A stretch of DNA of 51,237 bases from Frankia sp. RB7 (GCA_030403585.1 JAUEPE010000049.1:1-51237), one strand, 5' to 3'. Counted from the first letter of the stretch, positions 16,751 through 27,000 are shown. The notes: generated by a model from the letters alone, not told the origin. Translations and numbers: made by a program.

Positions 16751-16785
16751 AAAGAAAAGGCGCGGCGGGGAGACCCCGTCGCGCC
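16751..16785 (-). terminator. intrinsic terminator of the minus-strand mini-unit
   Basis: On the minus strand, GGCGCGACGGGG pairs with CCCCGCCGCGCC around a 3-base loop (plus-strand 16759-16785). One pair is a G-U wobble on the minus-strand RNA. It is followed by TTTTCTTTT (16751-16758 on plus). The T-run is on the minus-strand side, so it ends leftward transcription. Confidence 0.82.
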
Positions 16786-16846
16786 CGATTTCTTGCTCGC
16801 TGGTCCAGGGCTGAGAGCGCCCCGATGCCAAGCCTCTATCGAGAGC

Positions 16847-16891
16847 TTAGCGGGCGATCCCAGCGAGGTGACAGCGCTTGGTAAAAGACAC
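16847..16891 (-). CDS. 14-codon ORF with near-perfect Shine-Dalgarno (leader-like peptide)
   Basis: A GTG start at 16889-16891 opens a frame encoding MSFTKRCHLAGIAR and a TAA stop. Upstream on the minus strand is AAAGGAGGTGATCCA (16892-16906), complementary to almost the whole 3' tail of 16S rRNA, with AGGAGG seven bases before the start. The codons for Cys-His-Leu contain GTCACCTC, which can pair with the Shine-Dalgarno (GAGGTGAT), placing the start codon in a loop. A consensus-like promoter lies upstream and a terminator about 62 bases downstream. It does not lead directly into another gene, so it is either a stand-alone peptide or part of a small regulatory RNA. Confidence 0.6.
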   Translation of the reverse strand: MSFTKRCHLAGIAR

Positions 16892-16926
16892 TGGATCACC
16901 TCCTTTCGTTGGTTGCGGAAGACATC

Positions 16927-16955
16927 AATATAGGCCGGAAGGCCGCCGCTGTTAA
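16927..16955 (-). promoter_or_regulatory. sigma70-like promoter of the mini-unit
   Basis: On the minus strand, TTAACA (16950-16955 on plus) and TATATT (16927-16932) are separated by exactly 17 bases. Each hexamer matches the housekeeping consensus at five of six positions. This is unusually good for such a GC-rich region. It faces leftward, away from tRNA-Gly. Confidence 0.65.
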
Positions 16956-17066
16956 GGGGCCGCGGGCCGGGCGGAACCAGGCCTGTGCGCAAGGGCCGGA
17001 AAGCCGGCGAAAGCGGTCCCAGGGGCAGTTGAGACCGCCGCCCGGCCGTGTTAGGCAGCCGGTGTC

Positions 17067-17140
17067 GCGGGTGTAGCTCAATGGTAGAGCAGCAGCCTTC
17101 CAAGCTGAATACGAGGGTTCGATTCCCTTCACCCGCTCCA
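17067..17140 (+). tRNA. tRNA-Gly (anticodon TCC)
   Basis: A 74-base tRNA: acceptor stem GCGGGTG with CACCCGC, D-arm TAGCTCAATGGTAGAGCA, anticodon loop CTTCCAA with TCC, T-arm GGTTCGATTCC, discriminator T and an encoded CCA. Confidence 0.97.
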
Positions 17141-17183
17141 GGCACCTCAGCCCAGACCACCCGTGAACGTGCGTCACGTGCTC

Positions 17184-18548
17184 TCAGAAATTCGCGACCG
17201 TCTTCAACCCGAACACCAATGCGTTTGCATTCGCGGAAGTGCCGCCGGGGTTGATCACATACTGGATGTTCGGGCGCACCTGCAGGCCGGCGAGCGGCCG
17301 GTAGGTGTAGTAGAACTCCATACTGTATTCGTTGCTTTGGACCGCGACCGGACCGAGGCCGGCCAGGTTTTGCAGTTGTTCCGACCAGGCGACGCGGCTG
17401 TTGACGTGGGTGGTGCCGACCGCAAATCCGATGTCGTCCTCGGGGCGGGACTGGAACGGGCCGGTATAGGTGAGGCCGCCGGCGATTTGATAATCGGTGG
17501 TCGCCGTCCGTCGGTCGGCCATTGTTGCGTTCAGGAACAGGCTTAGCGTGCCTGCGGAATTGACCTGCGATGGGCGTATCACCTGCTGGAGGAAATTGAC
17601 GTAGATGCCGTAGCGACCTCGGCTCTGGAGCAGCGGCTGCCCTGTGAGCACGGCCGGGTTGCCGTTGATGTCTGTGACCACATCGGGCGCGGTCGACGTG
17701 TCGTACCAGCCGCCGAACTTGTAGCTGCCCTGTAAGTTGCCAAACTTCGGCAGCCATCCGAGTTCTGCGGGGATGAGGAGGCCCGTGGATCCCGAATAGA
17801 ACACCGGAAGTGCCGATTGCGCCACCTTCAGGTAATTGGGATTGGCGTCAAACACGCCGAACTGAAAATAGCCAAAACCCTGCAGATTGAACTTCAGTCT
17901 GGAGGCCCATTGGCTGACCGGCCAGTTGTAAATGTAGTTGCCGACGAGATTGCCCGGTTGCGCGCCGCAGAACGTCAGGTTCTGGAAGTCGCACGCGAAC
18001 GCTGCAAAGTCCTCGCCGAACGTGATCCGCCCGATCTTCCAGTCGACCGCGCCGTCGATGAATTTCTGGTCGTACCAGAATTGCGTGAGCCGCAGCGTCT
18101 GGCCGCGCCCGAACACTTCCTGCACCTGTTGCAGCGTGCCGAGGCGCGCGTCATCGCTCAGATTGCTGCCGTTGCGGTCCGTCCATGTGACCTGGACCGT
18201 GCCGCCGGGCACGACGCCCAGCTTGGCAAGATCGAACGTCGTGCCAAAGGTCCATTGATCGGTGTAGGCGACCTGACGCCGATCACCGCCCGTCGCATTG
18301 CCGGCGATCTCGCTGGTGTAGCCAAACTGGAAATCGATGCCGGCATTCAACAGCCGGGTTCTCGCGCCGTCCCAATCGCCGAACAGCCAAGGCACCGGCG
18401 CCACCGGCGCCGGACTGATCGCCCCGACGGGAAGCGTGAGATCGGCGGCATGAGCGGCGTGGCTGCCGAGACAGGCGATCACCGCCGAAAAGCTCAACCA
18501 AAAACAGAACGTCGCGGGATGCGTCGCTCGCTCACCGGAGGATGCCAT
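17184..18548 (-). CDS. oprB: OprB-family carbohydrate-selective porin
   Basis: A 454-residue outer membrane porin for glucose and related sugars. A long signal peptide (about 1-34, ending HAAHAAD) is followed by the OprB hallmark PWLFGDWDGARTRLLNAGID. Alternating beta-strands follow (FQFGYTSEIAGNA; TVQVTWTDRNGSNL; YGIYVNFLQQVIRP; VRPNIQYVINPGGT), and the C-terminal strand ends VFGLKTVANF with the terminal Phe needed for outer-membrane insertion. GGGAGCG precedes the start. It is 19 bases downstream of gcd on the same strand, so the two form an operon that links sugar entry to periplasmic oxidation. Confidence 0.93.
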   Translation of the reverse strand: MASSGERATHPATFCFWLSFSAVIACLGSHAAHAADLTLPVGAISPAPVAPVPWLFGDWDGARTRLLNAGIDFQFGYTSEIAGNATGGDRRQVAYTDQWTFGTTFDLAKLGVVPGGTVQVTWTDRNGSNLSDDARLGTLQQVQEVFGRGQTLRLTQFWYDQKFIDGAVDWKIGRITFGEDFAAFACDFQNLTFCGAQPGNLVGNYIYNWPVSQWASRLKFNLQGFGYFQFGVFDANPNYLKVAQSALPVFYSGSTGLLIPAELGWLPKFGNLQGSYKFGGWYDTSTAPDVVTDINGNPAVLTGQPLLQSRGRYGIYVNFLQQVIRPSQVNSAGTLSLFLNATMADRRTATTDYQIAGGLTYTGPFQSRPEDDIGFAVGTTHVNSRVAWSEQLQNLAGLGPVAVQSNEYSMEFYYTYRPLAGLQVRPNIQYVINPGGTSANANALVFGLKTVANF

Positions 18549-18567
18549 CGTGACGACGCTCCCGGGT

Positions 18568-20943
18568 TCAATCCTTCAAGGCATAGGCGATGATGTAATC
18601 ACCGCGCTTGGTGCCGAACGAGCCATGGCCGCCGGCCGCAGTGACGACATATTGCTTGCCGTCGACCTCGTAGCTCATCGGTGTCGATTGGGCGCCGGCC
18701 GGCAAGCGGTCTTCCCAGATCACCTTGCCGTCGCGCACGTCGTAAGCCCTGATCGTGTACTCATAGGTCCCGGTGTAGAACGCGACCCCGCCGGCGGTCG
18801 TGATCGGCCCACCCAGCATCGGCACGCCCATCTTGAAGGGAAGGGGCAGCGGCGTGGTGTCCCGGATCGTGCCGTTGGGATGCTGCCAGACGATCTTCAT
18901 CGTCTTCAGATCAATCGCGGCCATCGAGCCCCATGGCGGCCGGTAGCACGGCACGGAGAGCGGCGAGAGGAAGCTCGAGATATCCACCCCGAACGGTGTG
19001 CCATACATCGGCTGCGCCCCGACTTCGCTGCCGACCGGCTTCTCGGCCGTCGGCGCCGGCGGATTTTGCGGGCCGCGCGGAATGAGCCTTGATGCGAAGG
19101 GCAACGACATCGGGTTGGCGATGGCGATCTGTCTCACGGGATCGACCGCGATGCCGCCCCATTCGAACATCCCGAGATTGCCTGGAAAGACGAGCGTGCC
19201 CTGCAGCGACGGCGGCGTGAACGTGCCCTCGTAACGCAATCGGTGGAACATGATCCGGCACAGCAGCTGGTCGAAGATCGTGCCGCCCCACATGTCCGCG
19301 CCGGTCAGTTTCGCCTCGGGGCGGAATGTCAGCTCGGAGAACGGCTGCGTCGGCGCGGTGCGGTCGCCGGGTGCGGGCCCTTGCGGGACTGGCCGCTCCG
19401 GCGCCGGCACGATCAGCTCGCCGGTCCTGCGGTCAAGCACAAAGATGTTGCCGACCTTGGTCGGCTGGATGATCGCGGGAACGACGCCCTTGGCCGTGGT
19501 CACGTCGATCAGGCTCGGCTGTGAGGGTACGTCCATGTCCCAGAGGTCGTGATGCACCGTCTGGTACGACCAGGCGCGCTTGCCGGTGTTGACGTCGAGC
19601 GCAACGATCGAGCTCGAATAGCGCTCGACCAGCGCATTGCGATTGCCGCCCCAGATGTCGGGCCCGTTGTTGCCGGTGGGGATGTAGACGAGGTTCAATT
19701 TCGGATCGAACGAGGCCGTGATCCACGAATTCGGCGAACCGTTGGTGTAGTGCCGCGTCGGCGAGGGCAACGCGTTCTCGTCCTCAGCTCCGGAGTCCCA
19801 GGCCCAAACCAGCTTGCCGGTGTAGACGTCGAAACCACGGATCACGCCGGACGGCACTTCGACCGCATAATTGTCGATCACCGCGGCGGCGACGACCAGG
19901 ATCCTGTCGCTGACAACCGGCGGTGACGTCGGCTCGAAGAAGCCCGCCGTCTTGATCCCCATGCCTTGCTGGAGGTCGAGGCTGCCGTGATCGCCAAAAC
20001 TGTCACAGAGCTTGCCGGTGTCGGCATCGAGCGCGATCATGCGCCCATCGTTGACGGGCAGGAAAATTCGCCGGGGGCATTCCGCGGGCGCGGGACTGCC
20101 GCTGCTATCGACCGCACCCGCCGCGGTCTCGTGGTAGGAGACCCCGCGGCAGGTCATGTGCTGGAACGTCTTGTTGAACACCAGCTTGGGATCGTATCGC
20201 CAACGTTCCTTGCCGTTCCTGGCGTCGAGCGCAAACAGTACCTGATGCTGGGAGCAGAGATAGAGCGTGTCGCGCACCTTGATCGGCGTGACCTCGAAGG
20301 TGGTCTCGCCGGAATCCTCCGGCGTCGGCACGTCGCCGGTGCGGAAGGTCCAGGCGACCTGGAGCTTGCCGATCGTGTCAGGCGTGATCTGCTTCAGCGG
20401 CGAATAGCGCTGTCCGAATTGCGTGCGTCCATACGCGCGCCAATCGGCATCAGGCTGAGAATCGGCTTCGCTTTGCGGCACGACAGACGCTTGCTCGACG
20501 ATCCTGCCGTTGATGTCGTGATAGCTGGACAGAAGGGCGATGATGAGGACGACGGCAGAAGCGACAAGGCCGATCCAGAGCGGCAGCGTCGCGCTGCGGT
20601 AGGACACCGGCTCGTCTCGCAGCAGCCCGCGAACCATCACCGGCGTGAGAAGCCAGAGCGCCATGGGGACGACGATGTCGCCGCGCGATGCGAGCGGCCA
20701 CCAGTCGAATTGCACCTCGGAGACGGCCCACGCCAATGTGCCGACCAGCACGATCGCAAACAGCCACAGCGCCGAACGGCGCTGCGCCAGCAACAACGCA
20801 CCGGTGACGACAATGCCGAGGCCGAGAACAACATAGAAGATAGACCCACCCAAGGCGGCGAGCCAAATGCCGCCGCCCGCGAGGACCAGGCCGATCAAGG
20901 CGTAGACGAGACCTGTGATAAAGACTGCCCTGGATCGCTGCAT
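18568..20943 (-). CDS. gcd: membrane-bound PQQ-dependent glucose dehydrogenase
   Basis: A 791-residue quinoprotein that oxidises glucose to gluconolactone in the periplasm and passes electrons to ubiquinone. The N-terminal 150 residues hold about five membrane helices (GLVYALIGLVLAGGGIWLAA; FYVVLGLGIVVTGALLLAQ; VASAVVLIIALLSSYH). The rest is the PQQ-binding eight-bladed propeller, with DWRAYGRTQFGQRYSPLKQI, the PQQ-site stretch LWDMDVPSQPSLIDV, and the C-terminal TYEYTIRAYDVRDGKVIWED and GSFGTKRGDYIIAYALKD. Length and layout match E. coli Gcd. CGGAGC precedes the start. PQQ biosynthesis genes are not in this window. Gluconic acid production by such enzymes is the known basis of phosphate solubilisation. 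Confidence 0.95.
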   Translation of the reverse strand: MQRSRAVFITGLVYALIGLVLAGGGIWLAALGGSIFYVVLGLGIVVTGALLLAQRRSALWLFAIVLVGTLAWAVSEVQFDWWPLASRGDIVVPMALWLLTPVMVRGLLRDEPVSYRSATLPLWIGLVASAVVLIIALLSSYHDINGRIVEQASVVPQSEADSQPDADWRAYGRTQFGQRYSPLKQITPDTIGKLQVAWTFRTGDVPTPEDSGETTFEVTPIKVRDTLYLCSQHQVLFALDARNGKERWRYDPKLVFNKTFQHMTCRGVSYHETAAGAVDSSGSPAPAECPRRIFLPVNDGRMIALDADTGKLCDSFGDHGSLDLQQGMGIKTAGFFEPTSPPVVSDRILVVAAAVIDNYAVEVPSGVIRGFDVYTGKLVWAWDSGAEDENALPSPTRHYTNGSPNSWITASFDPKLNLVYIPTGNNGPDIWGGNRNALVERYSSSIVALDVNTGKRAWSYQTVHHDLWDMDVPSQPSLIDVTTAKGVVPAIIQPTKVGNIFVLDRRTGELIVPAPERPVPQGPAPGDRTAPTQPFSELTFRPEAKLTGADMWGGTIFDQLLCRIMFHRLRYEGTFTPPSLQGTLVFPGNLGMFEWGGIAVDPVRQIAIANPMSLPFASRLIPRGPQNPPAPTAEKPVGSEVGAQPMYGTPFGVDISSFLSPLSVPCYRPPWGSMAAIDLKTMKIVWQHPNGTIRDTTPLPLPFKMGVPMLGGPITTAGGVAFYTGTYEYTIRAYDVRDGKVIWEDRLPAGAQSTPMSYEVDGKQYVVTAAGGHGSFGTKRGDYIIAYALKD

Positions 20944-21402
20944 GGCTGCTCCGGCGCTTAAAAGGGATCTGGCCGGTCCCCGCGCAAGCGCAACAGACGG
21001 CGTCCATTTTCAAGGACTGTGGTCCAATCAACTACAACTGGCAACCGTCAACTGCTGCGCTGGTGCAACACCCGCGCGCAAAGTTTGCGATGTCGAAGCG
21101 TGCGGAAGCAAGGTTCTTCAAAATGCACGCGCAATGTTCAAAGGCAGGAGCGCGCTTGATCCGGTTTGACGGCGGTTGCCCTTCGGGCGGTCGAAGCGAT
21201 CGAGTGCGGCTTGCGCTGCGGCTCCGCGACTTCGTCGCGTAATTGAGCAGCCACGCCTCGCGGCTCTGAAGCATTCAGACGATCACTGCAAAATGACCAG
21301 GTCGCCCAAACCGGCGAATGGATTTGTGGATCGCAATCCTTGATTGCCGTTGATTGATACCATAATACCGTCATCGGCGAAAGCGATGCATGTGGTGGGC
21401 TG
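20944..21402. other. 459-base intergenic region between gcd and the response regulator
   Basis: This gap separates two divergent units and should hold both promoters. I see no gene. It contains a small hairpin GCCCTTCGGGC (near 21178), a region with scattered short palindromes (21180-21270), and just before the regulator gene a weak promoter-like pair TTGATT (21340-21345) and TAATAC (21363-21368) with 17-base spacing. TTGATT is repeated at 21350, which might be a direct-repeat operator. Confidence 0.4.
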
Positions 21403-22053
21403 GTGAAGACGATCATTGCTGACGATCACGCGGTGGTTCGGGAAGGTCTGAAACAGCTTCTGTCGACCGTGGACCGGCTTGCGATCAGTGGAGAAGCAGC
21501 CGACGGTGAAGCCGTTCACCGGCTGCTGAACGAAGGCGCCGCCGATTTTCTCATCCTCGATCTCGGCATGCCGGGCGTGAGCGGGTTTCAGTTCATCGCG
21601 AACCTAAAAACCGAATGGCCGGAGCTGCGTGTTCTCGTCCTCACCGCCAATGTCGAGCCACGCTCGGTTCGGGCGGCTTTTTCCGCCGGCGCGAACGGCT
21701 ATTTGACCAAGAGCGGCGATCCATCCGAACTCATCGCTGCAATCGATGCCATCAGAAAAGGCAACCTCTATGTGGCGGAGGAGGTTCGCTTTGCGGTGGA
21801 CCAGCATGATAGCCCGAGCGACCCCCCGGAGCCCACGGCTGCGGTCATATCTCCGGTCACGCTGACAAGGCGTGAGCGGCAGATCCTGGGGATGATCCCT
21901 CACGGCGCCACCAGCCGCGACATCGCCAACCGTCTCGGCATCAGCCCGCTGACCGCCCGGAAACATCGCGAGAATCTGATGCGGAAGCTTGATCTGCACA
22001 GTGGTGCTGAATTGACGGCTTACGCAATTCGTCTCGGCCTTCCAGCAGGCTAA
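21403..22053 (+). CDS. NarL/FixJ-type response regulator (receiver + LuxR helix-turn-helix)
   Basis: A 216-residue transcription factor. The receiver domain (1-120) has the acidic pocket D7-D8, phospho-acceptor D53 (LDLGMPG), T81 and K103. The LuxR-type DNA-binding domain covers about 150-216 (LTRRERQILGMIPHGATS, then RLGISPLTARKHRENLMRKL). The start is GTG at 21403, which immediately opens the receiver strand MKTIIADDHAV; a purine-rich stretch GGTGGG lies upstream. The hybrid kinase gene follows after 55 bases on the same strand, so these are probably a cognate pair in one operon. Confidence 0.92.
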   Translation: MKTIIADDHAVVREGLKQLLSTVDRLAISGEAADGEAVHRLLNEGAADFLILDLGMPGVSGFQFIANLKTEWPELRVLVLTANVEPRSVRAAFSAGANGYLTKSGDPSELIAAIDAIRKGNLYVAEEVRFAVDQHDSPSDPPEPTAAVISPVTLTRRERQILGMIPHGATSRDIANRLGISPLTARKHRENLMRKLDLHSGAELTAYAIRLGLPAG

Positions 22054-22108
22054 CAACGGCAACTCGCGAACGAAGCCGCCGCACCCGCCGGCGCGCGGAG
22101 AGGTTTCG

Positions 22109-23893
22109 ATGTCCGAAGATTCGATGCAGGAAGACGAGATACGCGAGGCGCTCGTCGAACTCCTGTATCGCAATTCCTATGGCGTCGTGGTCGCCAACAT
22201 TCTCATCTCCCTGGCGGCAGCTTACGTCCTGAGGAGCACTGTATCGGCGGACTGGTTGATCGGATGGCTCGGTGCGGTGTATCTGCTCACCGCCATTCGC
22301 GTCCTGGCGGCACGCCGGTTCTTCAGCCGGGACAGAGAGCCTGCGTCCGCGTCGCGATGGGCGTGGCTTGCGGCGGCGTTTTCCTGCGTGTCGGGCCTGC
22401 TGTGGGGAGCGCTGGGCTGGGTTGGGTTTCTTCCTCAGGAGCCCGTTCTTTTTTCATTCACGGTCATTGTCTTGACCGGTCTGATCTGCGGCACGGTTCC
22501 GTCGCTGTCGGCCTTTCCGCCTGCTCTCGTTGGCTCGATCATCGCTACGGTGCTGCCGATCACGGTGCGCTCGATCACCAATGGAGGTGACATCTCCGGC
22601 GCATATCTCGCCTTGCTGGCTGGGCTCGTGGCGATCAATCTCTATTACTGCCGCACAACCTACCAGATGCTGCGTGAGACCATCAGGTTGCGCCTGGAAA
22701 ATGTCGAGCTGGTCAGCCACCTGGAGGAAGAACGCGACCGCGCGCAAGCCGCCGATCGTGCGAAAACGCGCTTCCTTGCCGCCGCCAGCCATGACCTGCG
22801 CCAACCGATCCATGCCTTGAGCCTGCTGATCTCCACGCTCGCCGTGCTGGGTCACCGCGGCGCTGTCCAATCCACCGATGCACGCGATCTGGCCGGCAAG
22901 GCAAAATCCATTGTCGGCAACCTCAGCGCCCTTCTGAACGGACTGCTCGATATCTCCCGGCTCGATGCCGGCGTCGTCACCGTTGCGAGGGAAACGGTCA
23001 ATCTCTCCCAACTGTTCTACCAGCTCGGCAACGAGTTCGCTTCGGTGGCAAAGGATCGCGGCCTTGATTGGCGTGTTGTTGAAAGCCCACTCCAGGTGGA
23101 CAGCGATCCCATGATGCTGAAACGGGTGCTGGGCAATCTGCTGTCGAACGCCTTTCGATACACGAGGTCCGGCGGCGTTCTGCTCGGCTGCCGCAGGCGC
23201 GGCACTGCCGTGGAAATCCAGATATGGGATACCGGCCCGGGTATCCCGGCAGATCAGCAAGCCATGATCTTTGAAGAGTTCGTGCAGTTGCAGAACCCTG
23301 CGAGGGATCGCACGCAAGGCCTTGGCCTCGGTCTTGCCATCGTTCGCCGCACCGCCGAACTGCTGCAACATCCCGTGAAGCTGATCTCCGTCACCGGGCG
23401 CGGCTCGATGTTTTCCGTGACGGTCCCGCAAGCCAGCACGGTGGCGCCTGACTTGCCCGATCACAAGGCATCACCCGGAGGCATCGCCGTCAGCATCATG
23501 GTCGTGGAAGACGAGAGGGATGTTCTCGACGTCATGGTTCAGTTGCTGACGCTCCAGGGGCATCGCGTTTATGCCGGCCGCTCTGCCGCCGAGGTGCAAC
23601 AGATACATGCAGAGGCGATGACGGCCGGCGATGCACCGGTCGATCTGATCATCGCCGACTACCGCCTCGAAGATGGCGCTACGGGCCTGGAGGCAATCGA
23701 GGCTCTCTGTGCCCATATCGGCCGCTCGGTCCCTGCCGTTATTGTAACCGGCGATACCTCGCCGTCACGCATCAGGGACGCCACCGCCAGCGGACTTCGT
23801 ATTCTGCACAAGCCGATCACAGGCGAGGAATTGTACGAAGCGATCGTTGCGGTCTGTCTTGACGGCAGGGAATCCATCGAGAGCGATCGCTAA
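22109..23893 (+). CDS. hybrid sensor histidine kinase with C-terminal receiver
   Basis: A 594-residue membrane kinase. Residues 1-190 contain about six hydrophobic segments with short loops and no periplasmic sensor domain, so it may sense within the membrane. A short coiled coil (190-217) leads to the HisKA domain with the phospho-acceptor H228 (ASHDLRQPIHAL). The ATPase domain has the N box (LKRVLGNLLSNAFRYT), G1 box (WDTGPGIP) and G2 box (TQGLGLGLAIVRR). A receiver domain from about 462 has D517 (IIADYRLEDG) and a lysine in LHKPITGEE. There is no HPt domain, so phosphotransfer to the neighbouring regulator may be direct from H228, with the receiver modulating it. This arrangement is inference. 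Confidence 0.92.
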   Translation: MSEDSMQEDEIREALVELLYRNSYGVVVANILISLAAAYVLRSTVSADWLIGWLGAVYLLTAIRVLAARRFFSRDREPASASRWAWLAAAFSCVSGLLWGALGWVGFLPQEPVLFSFTVIVLTGLICGTVPSLSAFPPALVGSIIATVLPITVRSITNGGDISGAYLALLAGLVAINLYYCRTTYQMLRETIRLRLENVELVSHLEEERDRAQAADRAKTRFLAAASHDLRQPIHALSLLISTLAVLGHRGAVQSTDARDLAGKAKSIVGNLSALLNGLLDISRLDAGVVTVARETVNLSQLFYQLGNEFASVAKDRGLDWRVVESPLQVDSDPMMLKRVLGNLLSNAFRYTRSGGVLLGCRRRGTAVEIQIWDTGPGIPADQQAMIFEEFVQLQNPARDRTQGLGLGLAIVRRTAELLQHPVKLISVTGRGSMFSVTVPQASTVAPDLPDHKASPGGIAVSIMVVEDERDVLDVMVQLLTLQGHRVYAGRSAAEVQQIHAEAMTAGDAPVDLIIADYRLEDGATGLEAIEALCAHIGRSVPAVIVTGDTSPSRIRDATASGLRILHKPITGEELYEAIVAVCLDGRESIESDR

Positions 23894-24059
23894 AAGGATG
23901 TGCGGCCTTATCCAGGATTGGCGATCATCCGGCCACGGTTGAGATTGTGTCACGACGCTGACCTCCGACGGGCGCAGGGGCTCTAGCCTCCTCGCCGACG
24001 TCGAAATACGACATCTGCCGTATCGCTCGCGATTCAACCCGGCGATATCTTTCGCGCCG

Positions 24060-27000
24060 ATGAATGAGCTGATACGCGCGCCCCGGTTGCGCCCCCATGC
24101 CCCGCGCCAAGGAAAGCGTTTTTCAATCAAGGCAGCGTTGGCGAGCACGGCCATCGCGCGCGCCGGGGTGGCGGGACTGACTCTTGCCGGCACATTCGTC
24201 GCGGCCCATCTCGCAATAGCGCCCGCGTTTGCCGATGGCGGCCAGGGCGGCGCGCCGGCGTTTGGCGGCGCTGGCGGTGCCGGCGGCACCGCGACAGCTC
24301 CAAACGGCGGCAACGGAAGCGACGAGGACCTCATCACCGTCTTTGGCGGCGGCGGTGGTGGCGGCGGCGGCGTCAGCCTTGCCACGGGCGGTGGCGGCAA
24401 TGGCGGCACCGGCGGCACCATCCAGACTGGCAGCGGCGATTCCGTCGGGGGCAATGGTGGCAACGGCGGCAATTTCGGCCTGATCATACCGGCCGCGCCG
24501 AACGCCGTTCCCATATCCGGAATGGTCGGCGGCGCCGGTGGGAGTGCCGCTATTGGCGGTGGCGGTGGCGGCGGCGGCGGCGAAGGTGGTGGCGGCGTCC
24601 TGTTCACGGGACTTGCCGCGAGCTCGAACGCCTCGACCATTACCGGGGGCAATGGCGGCGCCGGGGGCGATACCGCCAACAGTCTGTTTGCCTCGGGTTC
24701 GGCCGGCAGCGGCGGCGCCGGCGGCATCGGTGTCGCCCTAACCTTTGGCGCGAACTTCACCAACAATGCGGGGGCAACGGTTCAGGGCGGCGGCGGCGGT
24801 GCCGGCGGCGCCGCGGGCTTCTCCGTCAACGACATTGCCGGCAACGGTGGCAATGGCGGCAACGGCGGTGCGGGCGTGCTGATGGTCAATGGCGGCACCC
24901 TGACCAACGCCGGCACGATCACCGGCGGTGCGGCCGGCGCAGGCGGATCTGGTGGAGCGGGGCTCGTCAATGGTGCCAACGGCGTCAGTGGCGTCGGCGG
25001 AACCGGAGTCTCGGGCGCGAACATCACGGTCGTCAACAGCGGGACAATCGCCGGCGGCTCCGGCGGCGGCCTTGCCATCGCCTTCATTGGCGGCACCAAT
25101 ACGCTGGTGCTGCAGGCGGGATCGACCATCTCCGGCAATGTGGTGGCGTTCAGCAGCGCCGATACGCTGCGGCTCGGCGGCAGCACGAATGCAACGTTTG
25201 ACGTGTCCACGATGGGCGCGGCAGCCCAGTATCGCGGCTTCGGCATTTTCGCGAAAGCCGGCACCAGCACCTGGACGCTGACCGGCACCAACAGCTTCAC
25301 CGGCACGACGCTCGTCAGTGGCGGGACGCTGCTGGCCGGCAATGCCGGCGCATTCAGCGCCACCAGCGCGATGACGATCAACGGCGGCACCGTCGACCTC
25401 GGCGCTACTGCGCAGACCATCAATAATGTGGCGCTGGCGGGCGGCGCGCTGAAGAACGGTTCCCTGGCCGGCACAGTCACTTCGACCGGCGGCGGGATCG
25501 GCGGTGTTGGCGGCAGCATGAGCCTGGTTGCGAATGGCGGCACCACCACGGTGACCGGCCCCAATACCTATACCGGCGCGACCACCGTCAACAACGGAGC
25601 CCTCCTGTTCACTCCCATCGACAATGCGTTCAGCGCGGCCAGCGCGGTGACGATCAACAGCGGCGGTACCTTCCTTCTCAGCGGCTCCCAGCAGACCATC
25701 AACACAGTGAGCCTGGCGGGCGGGACGCTGGAGTCGGGTATCCTGATCGGCGCGGTTACCTCGATCGGCGGCGCGCTGAACGATATGTTCGGCAGCATGA
25801 GCCTGACCGCAAACGGCGGTACCACCACCGTGGGCGGCTTCAATAGCGGGTATACCGGTGTGACCACGGTCAACAACGGTGCCATCCTGCTCGGCGGTAT
25901 CGCCAACGGGTTCAGCGCCGTCAGCGCGACGACGATCAACACCGGCGGCACGGTCGATCTCGGCAGCTTTGCGCAGACCATCAACAATGTAGCGCTGGCG
26001 GGCGGCCTGTTGACCAACGGCTTGTTGACCGGCGCGGTGACCTCGACCGGCGGCACGATCGCCGGCCTTGGCGGCAGCATGAGCCTCACGACGACTGGTG
26101 GCAGCACCACGGTGACCGGCACCAATACCTATACCGGTCTCACCACCGTGAATGGCGGCTTGTTGTCGGTCAACGGGTCGATTGTCAGCGATGTGACCGT
26201 GAATGCCGGCGGAACGCTCGGCGGCAACGGCACCGTCGGCAACACCACCATCAATGGCGGCGCGCTGGCGCCCGGCAATTCGATCGGCCTGCTCACCGTG
26301 CAAGGCAGCCTGACCTTCACCGCGGCTGCGAGCTACATGGTGGAAGTTTCGCCTGTCAGTGCCGACCGCACCAACGTCACGGGTGCGGCGACGCTTGGCG
26401 ACGCGACGGTGATTGCGAGCTTTGCGCCGGGCACCTATGTCGCGAAGCAGTACACCATCGTCAATGCGAGCAGCGGAGTGCACGGCAAATTTTCGGCGCT
26501 GGTCAATACCGATCTGCCGTCGGGCTTCACGGCAAGTCTCAGCTACGACAACGACGACGCGTATCTCAATCTCGCGCTCAGCTTCGTTCCGCCCACGGGC
26601 CTTAACGCCAACCAGCAGAACGTCGGCAATGCCCTCGTCAACTTCTTCAACTCGACCGGCGGCATCCCGATCGTGTTCGGCGCGCTGACGCCGGCCGGGC
26701 TGACGCAGCTTTCCGGCGAGGCCGGCACAGGCTCGCAGCAGACCACGTTCAATGCGATGAACCAGTTCATGGGCGTGATGACCGATCCGTTCGTCGCTGG
26801 ACGCGGCGATGGTCTCCCGGCTGTCGGCACGGCTGCCGGTTACACCGGCGAGGAAGCGTTGGCCTACGCGCAAAAGCGCCAGCCGCGCGACGCGCTGGCT
26901 GCGATCACCACCAAGGCGCCGTCGATCGTGCCGAGTTTCCAGCAGCGCTGGAGCGTGTGGGCGGCGGGCTTTGGCGGATCGCAGACCACCGACGGCAATG

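Larger units (their letters stand above)
16751..16920 (-). ncRNA. predicted short transcript containing the 14-codon ORF
   Basis: From the promoter position, transcription should begin near 16920 and stop at the T-run near 16751, giving an RNA of about 165-170 bases. It would hold a 5' leader of about 30 bases, the Shine-Dalgarno, the mini-ORF, a weak hairpin (AAGC..GAGGCTT) just after the stop, and the terminator hairpin. I do not recognise an RNA family. The RNA boundaries are inferred from sequence only. Confidence 0.5.

Noticed and set aside
16892..16906. Plus-strand sequence TGGATCACCTCCTTT that matches the 3' end of 16S rRNA
   Set aside because: Only 15 bases match and no other rRNA sequence surrounds it. 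Read on the minus strand it is a near-perfect Shine-Dalgarno directly before a short ORF, so it is not an rRNA gene.
8683..17140. tRNA genes as integration sites of a mobile island
   Set aside because: Three tRNA genes are present but no integrase, no duplicated tRNA 3' end and no change in base composition was noticed next to them.
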